DNA of 64,000 nucleotides from positions 682,001-746,000 of the forward strand of contig NZ_CP101717.1 of NCBI RefSeq assembly GCF_030643825.1, in the 5' to 3' direction. The DNA is from Salinispirillum sp. LH 10-3-1. GTDB taxonomy: Bacteria; Pseudomonadota; Gammaproteobacteria; Pseudomonadales; Natronospirillaceae. The position numbers were made by a program, and so were the translations under genes. Of the stretch, positions 57,339-64,000 are shown in pieces. The notes under the pieces were generated by a model that saw nothing but the letters and a program-made list of their open reading frames with translations, did not search any database and was not told the DNA's origin. Numbering within the stretch: position 1 is the stretch's first letter; every line of letters starts with the position of its first letter.

Positions 57339-57419
57339 GCGGTACGCTCGTTAACAATTCAGAATTTCGGTGTCTATACTAACTGACAGTGGGTGTGTTG
57401 TAGAGTGTTGTTTGAACGG

Positions 57420-57975
57420 CGATAGGGCGGAAAAGCGCAGCGTAGTCCGCCGTTGGAGCACTATCCTCTCGATTCGGCACGGGCTTTTGGGGTATGCCTC
57501 CAGCGCTCAACGGCAGGCCGGAAATGCGCGCTTTGAGGCATACGCCCTGCGCCCTTATGCTGCCTCGTCTGGCGTCGTGGTCATTGGCCGGTTGGCGGCA
57601 AGGGCTCTCGGGGTATGCCTCCCGCGCTCAACGGCAGGCCGTAAATGCGCGCTTTGAGGCACACGCCCTGCGCCCATGCGCTGCCTCTTCTGGCGTCGTG
57701 GTCTCTTGACGACTGGCGGCACGGGCTTTCGGGGTATGCCTCTCGCGCTCAACGGCAGGCCGTGAATGCGCGCTTAGAGGCATACGCCCTGCGCCCATGC
57801 CTCTGCATTGGCTCGCCGCAGCCTATAGGGCCGAAAAGCGCAGCGTAGTCCGCCGTTGGAGCGCTATCCTCTCGATTCGGCACGGGCTTTCGGGGTATGC
57901 CTCCCGCGCTCAACGGCAGGCCGGAAATGCGCGCTTTGAGGCATACACCTGCGCCCTTGCCTCGGCCAATGTGTG
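57420..57975 (+). repeat. Four-copy array of the structured interspersed repeat
   Basis: Four plus-strand cores at about 57476-57554, 57597-57675, 57718-57796 and 57878-57956 share GCGCTCAACGGCAGGCCG and the outer stem GTATGCCTC/GAGGCATAC. The block GGCGGAAAAGCGCAGCGTAG (a companion hairpin ending TCCGCC) occurs before cores 1 and 4 only. The whole 784-bp gap between lapG and the protease gene (57339-58122) holds this array. Short ORFs here, with repeated peptides like RQAVNARFEA, are by-products of the repeat and not genes. Confidence 0.88.
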
Positions 57976-58122
57976 GTGGTTGGCTTATGCAATGGCGGAG
58001 GCGGCGAGACGCGGCTAGTAGAGCGATTGTGCGCTTTGTCGCACGTGGGACATTTTGAGGTGCGCCAAGGTAAACGCCGAGGTTATAATGTGGCTAATTC
58101 AATGAGTGGGAAGGGATTAAAC

Positions 58123-59025
58123 ATGAGGTACAGACTTGGGATGGCTATGCTGGCGTTGATGCTGGCGACCACAGCGGCGGCGTTTTCGTTTGAGCCTAAG
58201 ATTGTAAATGGAACTCCGGTTGATTATTCAGACCCAGATGATCCGAGATATATCGTGGGAGTCTTTCCTGACGGCGGCATCTGCGGCGGAAGCTATTTAG
58301 GTGATAGAAAGGTAGTCACCGCTGCTCACTGTACAGAAGGGGCTTCGCGTGTTCGTGTAGCGTTTACCGAGAGTGGACAAATGTTTCAAGGAAACGGAGC
58401 GTTTGGTACTGACGTAATTCTGATTGATGCTGTAGTTGTGCGAGAACACCCTAACTATGAAGACACAACTGCTTTGAATAACGATGTGGCGATAGTATTT
58501 CTTGAAGAAGATGCACCTGCTTACGCCCAGCCAGTTCAGATTGCAAGTCCTCAGCAGTCGTTAGATATTATCGCAGACGGAAGCACTTTGACGGCTTATG
58601 GATGGGGTACAACAAGCTCGGGTGGGTTCCTCTCCGCTCAGCTATTGAAAGTTGATGTGCATGCGAATTCGATGGCACAGTGCCGATCAGTCTACGGAAC
58701 ATCCAGCATTACTACTAAGATGATTTGTGCTGGGGCGTTTGATAATGGAGATTCCTGTCAAGGAGACAGCGGTGGTCCATTGGTTTTAAATGACGGTGGA
58801 ATGCCTTATCTAGTAGGTATCACAAGCTTTGGTTTTGGTTGTAACGACCCCAATGTTCCCGGTGTGTATGCCCGTGCATCAGAGTTTACTGAATGGATTG
58901 ATAGCCTGACACTGGGTTATGCATTAATTGCGGCAAACGTCATAGACGCCCGCACCGGCAACGGTAGCCTAGGCTTCGGTTTTCTGATCATTCTGCTTGG
59001 TGGTTTGCTGGTACGTCGTCGCTAG
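58123..59025 (+). CDS. Trypsin-like serine protease with GlyGly-CTERM-like tail
   Basis: Exported S1 protease of 300 residues. Signal peptide to about residue 20. IVNG (about residues 26-29) is the usual mature-type start, then the triad His in VTAAHC, Asp in NNDVAIVF and Ser in GDSCQGDSGGPLV. The C-terminus GNGSLGFGFLIILLGGLLVRRR (in parts: Gly-rich linker, one helix, Arg cluster) is like GlyGly-CTERM anchors processed by rhombosortase. The ATG at 58123 has AAGGGA upstream; the open frame to 57973 is repeat sequence. Base composition is clearly more AT-rich than its neighbours, hinting at acquisition. Confidence 0.9.
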   Translation: MRYRLGMAMLALMLATTAAAFSFEPKIVNGTPVDYSDPDDPRYIVGVFPDGGICGGSYLGDRKVVTAAHCTEGASRVRVAFTESGQMFQGNGAFGTDVILIDAVVVREHPNYEDTTALNNDVAIVFLEEDAPAYAQPVQIASPQQSLDIIADGSTLTAYGWGTTSSGGFLSAQLLKVDVHANSMAQCRSVYGTSSITTKMICAGAFDNGDSCQGDSGGPLVLNDGGMPYLVGITSFGFGCNDPNVPGVYARASEFTEWIDSLTLGYALIAANVIDARTGNGSLGFGFLIILLGGLLVRRR

Positions 59026-59041
59026 TCACTGTTCATCAAAC

Positions 59042-59064
59042 ACCGCCGCTTTACCCGCGGCGGT
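59042..59064 (+). terminator. Hairpin after the serine protease gene
   Basis: ACCGCCGC (59042-59049) pairs perfectly with GCGGCGGT (59057-59064). No T-run follows, so termination is uncertain. The remaining gap to 59229 shows no gene or recognised site. Confidence 0.45.
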
Positions 59065-59229
59065 AGCACAATGTGGGTCTAAGGGGTTTTCTCTATCTAG
59101 ATAGCTTTTCCGCAGGCGGCGTTAGTGATGTCCTGAACGGTAAAGTGGCCCGTCGTCTTCACTCCAGTTTGTGGTCGCCTCTCCGGTCCCTCTCTCCCAT
59201 AATCCGCCCTGTGTAGGCAGGTTATTCGT

Positions 59230-60300
59230 TTATATTGTCCATTGTGTTCCTATGCTGAAGCGCCAGCCTTGCCATGAATCTGTTGCCCAATAGCCTACTG
59301 AGGGGCGAAGTGTCCAGTTGGGTGAGGCGGCGAGGTCGGTACTTACATTCAATTGTGTGTCGTGTGTGGTGTCAAATTCGCTGTGCTTTACGTCAACAGT
59401 GATGGGCCTCGGGCCTTGCCACGTAACTGCCCCGAACCAGCTTAAGTACAGTTCGTCGTTGTCTATAAAGTCTTCTATGGTGAGTTGCGCCGTGGTCGAC
59501 CAGTTGTCATTGAGTGTCCAGTAGCCAGTAATACGATGCTGCCAAGGGTCGATGTTGTCTTGGTACCATATTCCTTTTAACCGGTAGGCTATGGCCACTT
59601 GTTGCGATAGTTGCAATAGAACACCCGACTGGGCATAGGGTAGAAGCGCTTCTGTGGTCACGACCACACCGCCTTGCGTGTTAAGGGTAAGGTTGCGTAC
59701 CTGCGCTTGCAGGCCGGTGGATAGGTCTAGGTATAGGGTGTCGGTGTCGCCTGCGGTGTCGTTGTAAAAGTAGCCTTCTACTGTGGCGATGCCGCCCAGA
59801 TAAAGGGGGTAACCACTCATATTTAGTGTGGCGATATTGGCGTTGCGTTGGTAGCGCAGAGAGCCATTCACTTGTCCTAATTCTAAGACGGGCAGATAAC
59901 TGAGTTGCAACTGTGCAGCGACTAAGGAATGCGTTCGTGTCTGCTGTTCTTGTTGGCGTCGTGTGGAGAGGTATAAAAGCTGCACCTGTACCCGCACGGC
60001 GTCTGGCAGTTCCGGGTCTTCCAGTACGGCGGTTGATTGCTCCAGTGCTTTGGGGTAGTTTTTCAGTCTGATGTGGATGAGCGCCAGTTCCAGCTGTAGC
60101 CGGCTTGATGCGGGGTAAGCCGTTTGCAGCTCAAGCAGGGCGTCACGAGCAGCAAAGTAACGCCCGGCGGAGGTCAAGGGCTGGATGTCGCGTAGCTCGG
60201 CGCTTAATTCAGTGGCGTGGGTGGCGCTGAGCGGTAGCCATAAAACGCCGCTGATGATGCTTGGCAGCAAACACCGCCGCAATGGCACTTTGATGACCAT
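59230..60300 (-). CDS. TPR-containing outer membrane beta-barrel protein (Slam-like layout)
   Basis: A 356-residue exported protein. After a signal peptide (to about residue 29) come two TPR-like helical repeats (about 33-110; AARDALLELQTAYPASSRLQLELALIHI in parts) and then a beta-rich C-terminal region (about 125-356) with alternating aromatic strands such as QLNVSTDLAASPNWTLRPSVGYW. The layout resembles small surface-lipoprotein-assembly-modifier or DUF560 proteins, but the last residue is Ile rather than the usual Phe. The role is not known. It follows the small secreted protein gene with a 47-bp gap, so the two are probably an operon. Confidence 0.6.
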   Translation of the reverse strand: MVIKVPLRRCLLPSIISGVLWLPLSATHATELSAELRDIQPLTSAGRYFAARDALLELQTAYPASSRLQLELALIHIRLKNYPKALEQSTAVLEDPELPDAVRVQVQLLYLSTRRQQEQQTRTHSLVAAQLQLSYLPVLELGQVNGSLRYQRNANIATLNMSGYPLYLGGIATVEGYFYNDTAGDTDTLYLDLSTGLQAQVRNLTLNTQGGVVVTTEALLPYAQSGVLLQLSQQVAIAYRLKGIWYQDNIDPWQHRITGYWTLNDNWSTTAQLTIEDFIDNDELYLSWFGAVTWQGPRPITVDVKHSEFDTTHDTQLNVSTDLAASPNWTLRPSVGYWATDSWQGWRFSIGTQWTI

Positions 60301-60347
60301 ATTCCCTCAAAGTAAACGCGAACGTGTGGGTTCCCAGTCTAGCGCTT

Positions 60348-60767
60348 TTATTTTCCCTTGTCGCCCGGTGGTCCGGCAGGTGGAGTTGGTCGGTCTGGCC
60401 GATTAGAGTTATTGCCGGGCGCCGGCCGGTTAGGGTTGTTGGCAGGTATCGGCCGATTTTGCAACGCGTCGACAGCGGGGTGGCCTGAGAAGGCTTGTGG
60501 GTTACGCTCAAGAAGTTGTTGCAGTGAGATGGTACGGCCGGGCTCAGCGTGGGCATAGACGTCCAGCCAGTAGTCGAGCAGTTGATCGATGTCTTCTATT
60601 AGCAGCTGATTGTCGATCAATGAATCTAGGCGATGAACCAGCGCATGAACCTCGCCTTCTCCACTCAGGCCCAGAAGATCATCGGGTAGCGAATCCCAGC
60701 CCTGCCAGTCGTTCGCATGCGCCTGGAGACCACCTAGTAGTAGTGCTACTGCGAAGAGTGTTTTCAT
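60348..60767 (-). CDS. Small secreted protein with Pro/Asn-rich tail
   Basis: A 139-residue protein with a signal peptide (to residue 18, QAHA), a helical middle (about 35-100; HRLDSLIDNQLLIEDIDQLL) and a disordered C-terminal tail of NRP-type repeats (IPANNPNRPAPGNNSNRPDRP in parts) ending in PPGDKGK. No family is recognised. It is the first gene of a likely two-gene operon with the TPR/beta-barrel gene and may be its exported partner, which is only an inference. Confidence 0.65.
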   Translation of the reverse strand: MKTLFAVALLLGGLQAHANDWQGWDSLPDDLLGLSGEGEVHALVHRLDSLIDNQLLIEDIDQLLDYWLDVYAHAEPGRTISLQQLLERNPQAFSGHPAVDALQNRPIPANNPNRPAPGNNSNRPDRPTPPAGPPGDKGK

Positions 60768-60942
60768 TACTACCTATCTAGAATAACGCGTTGCCGAGTG
60801 GGCGGTATTTTTAAACGCCGACTCAATTGGATGCTCAAATTTTATACTATTTCTGGTGTCTAAGTGCCGGAAGTATGTCTCTTTTTGTAATACGGGTCGG
60901 CTGAACCGGGGAGGCAACGGCAAATAATTGACTCTACCGCCG

Positions 60943-62376
60943 CTACAACAGCGGCGGTAACGATATGCCCGGTACGCCGGGCTGTAATTCCGGGCTGGCG
61001 CCGTTCAACTCTCCATCGGTAGGAAACATCCAACGCAACAAGTCATAGTAACGACGAATGTTCTGTACGTAGATCACGGGTTCGTCGCCGCGTGCAAACC
61101 CAAAGCGTGTGAAGCGGTAGTAGTCAGGGTCGCGCAGATACGGCAATACTTCTCGAACTTCTATCCAATAATCCGGATTATGGCCCAGCCGTTCGGCTAT
61201 ACGGCGTGCGTCTTCCAAGTGTCCCATGCCGACGTTGTAAGCCGCTAGGGCAAACCACATGCGGTCGGGGTCGGTGATGCGTTCGGGTACACGAGAATGC
61301 ATGGCGGCGAGGTATTGCGCACCGCCGTAAATACTCTGCGTGGGGTTTAGGCGGTTGGTGACACCCAGGTCGCCCGCGGTGCGCAGGGTGAGCATCATAA
61401 CGCCGCGCACTCCGGTGGGTGATACGGCGCGTGGCCGCCAATGCGATTCCTGATAACCCACCGCTGCGAGTAGTCGCCAGTCCAGACCGTATTGATCGGC
61501 AGCGCCCTGAAAATCATCCAACAGAGCGGGCAAGCGCGAGGTTACGTGGCGCTCAAACAGGCGGATGCCAACGTAGTCGAATTCGCGCAGGTGGCCGAAA
61601 TAACGGTCGAGCACTAAATGCAGCTGGCCGGACTGTTCTTGGGTGTTGATAAAGTCGTCGGCGGCGTCACGCAGCGAGGTGTCGCGGTCGGCGCGGAACA
61701 TCCAGCCAACGGGCCGTGGCTCGGTGATGTCGAAGGCGTGGCGCAAGTTGGGGTAAAAGGGTTGGTAGAAAGCGTGGTCGTTCGAGTCGATAACGGCGTA
61801 GTCGAACTCGCCTTGGGCTAGGCGTTTGATCAGTTCATCGGTATTTACGGCTAAAGGCACCAAGTCTAAATCCGGGTACTCCTGCTTAAGAGTCTGTGCT
61901 GCACGATATTGGGCGCCTCCCACTCTGACAGCGCCCTTCAGCCCCGGTAGGTCTTCTGGTGAACGCACGGTTGTGCGTTTGTACACCACCTGTTGCAGGG
62001 CTTCCATATAGGGGCGCGAGTAACCGTATATATCTGTTGGTGCGTCAGGAATGCCCAAACCGCCAATGGCCATGTCGGCGAAGCCGAGGCGCAGGGCTTT
62101 TTGCATATCATCAAAAGAGTCGACGGTGTGCAGTTGCAGCTCTACGCCTAAATGATTGGCAAACGCCCGAGCGAAGGTGACTTCAAAGGTAGAAGTTTGC
62201 GGATTGAAGTGCCGTGGGTCGTTCATTACTACGGCTTTTAACACGCCATCTCGTTGTACGGTGTCTAAGTATGACAGGCGAGTAAAGCCCAGCCAGAATA
62301 GCGTGCTCGCGAGCGTTAAGACGAATGCCCAGCGCAGTCCACGTTTTAAATAGCGTTGTCGCTTCAGAATATGCAT
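60943..62376 (-). CDS. mltF: Membrane-bound lytic murein transglycosylase F
   Basis: Envelope enzyme of 477 residues that cleaves peptidoglycan to anhydromuropeptides. It has an N-terminal membrane anchor (about 14-30), a solute-binding-protein-like regulatory domain (about 40-270) and a C-terminal SLT domain with catalytic Glu in AVGYQESHWRPRAVSPTGVRG. The domain order and length are those of MltF. It is divergent from purL, the arrangement also seen in other gammaproteobacteria. A perfect 9-bp hairpin (60936-60944 with 60950-60958) overlaps its stop codon. Confidence 0.94.
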   Translation of the reverse strand: MHILKRQRYLKRGLRWAFVLTLASTLFWLGFTRLSYLDTVQRDGVLKAVVMNDPRHFNPQTSTFEVTFARAFANHLGVELQLHTVDSFDDMQKALRLGFADMAIGGLGIPDAPTDIYGYSRPYMEALQQVVYKRTTVRSPEDLPGLKGAVRVGGAQYRAAQTLKQEYPDLDLVPLAVNTDELIKRLAQGEFDYAVIDSNDHAFYQPFYPNLRHAFDITEPRPVGWMFRADRDTSLRDAADDFINTQEQSGQLHLVLDRYFGHLREFDYVGIRLFERHVTSRLPALLDDFQGAADQYGLDWRLLAAVGYQESHWRPRAVSPTGVRGVMMLTLRTAGDLGVTNRLNPTQSIYGGAQYLAAMHSRVPERITDPDRMWFALAAYNVGMGHLEDARRIAERLGHNPDYWIEVREVLPYLRDPDYYRFTRFGFARGDEPVIYVQNIRRYYDLLRWMFPTDGELNGASPELQPGVPGISLPPLL

Positions 62377-62535
62377 GCTAGCGATGAAAGTTGCTCGAGT
62401 TTTGAGTATTATACGCGCCGTTCAATCAGTTAGTGCATTTTTCGATCACTGTCCGACGTTCTTGGTGTAAACCATCCACGACACGGGCACCCATTGGCTG
62501 ATTTCCTTCTTTCCTGAACAGAGGTTTTACGCCCT

Positions 62536-64000
<1,465 letters not shown>

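Noticed and set aside
57370-58018. Several overlapping 60-95 codon open frames
   Set aside because: All lie in the repeat array and translate the same repeated bases in different frames; their similarity to each other comes from the DNA repeat.

Overview
The window looks like chromosome of a free-living, motile, probably marine gammaproteobacterium, perhaps of the Oceanospirillales/Saccharospirillaceae type. This placement is inferred from gene content and order (aceK, the PrkA-YeaH-SpoVR trio, the rnt/motY/argG neighbourhood also known from Pseudomonas, a Lap-type adhesin system, mltF next to purL) and from a fairly GC-rich composition. No rRNA, tRNA, CRISPR array or phage was seen. Coding density is high. 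Four intergenic gaps are filled by repeats.

Region by region. 0-5 kb: aceK (isocitrate dehydrogenase kinase/phosphatase) converges on glycogen phosphorylase across 750 bp holding an orphan Fur box and three tandem copies of a structured repeat. 5-13 kb: a DUF3047 protein, uracil-DNA glycosylase, a secreted DUF1566 protein, then the starvation/stress trio prkA-yeaH-spoVR, interrupted by a palindromic repeat element. 13-20.6 kb: a chemoreceptor, a membrane protein, glnE, a periplasmic binding-domain protein, a lipid A type acyltransferase and a GNAT acetyltransferase. 20.6-29.8 kb: a GlcNAc/chito-oligosaccharide regulon with nagK-gntR-nagA-nagB on the minus strand, and a GH20 hexosaminidase plus a sugar ABC transporter (without its ATPase) on the plus strand. 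Two promoters in it carry the same 18-bp operator over their -10 boxes. 30-41.6 kb: housekeeping genes grxD, a TauE/SafE permease, an MFS transporter, a 2-hydroxyacid dehydrogenase, tesA/ybbA/ybbP, speE, rnt, motY and argG.

41.8-57.3 kb is the most interesting part: a complete Lap-type biofilm adhesin system. One strand carries a TolC-OmpA fusion, a type I secretion ATPase with an inactive C39-like domain, an HlyD adaptor, a LuxR-type regulator with a degenerate receiver, a 2062-residue adhesin and a small conserved protein. Convergent to these are lapG (periplasmic protease) and lapD (degenerate GGDEF/EAL c-di-GMP receptor). The adhesin has an N-terminal retention module with a TAAG LapG cleavage site at residues 107-110. 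Its extender is made of 24 near-identical, extremely acidic repeats with DxDxDG calcium-loop spacing, in place of the usual large Ig-like repeats. The inferred logic is that high c-di-GMP makes LapD sequester LapG so the adhesin stays on the surface, and low c-di-GMP frees LapG to cut it.

57.3-64 kb: four more copies of the structured repeat, a trypsin-like protease with a GlyGly-CTERM-like tail, a TPR/beta-barrel protein with a small Pro/Asn-rich partner, mltF, and the 5' part of purL running off the window end.

The strongest candidate for something undescribed is the interspersed repeat. It has nine copies at four loci, a core of about 80 nt with a long imperfect stem, and paired substitutions between copies that keep the stem, which points to a selected RNA or DNA secondary structure.
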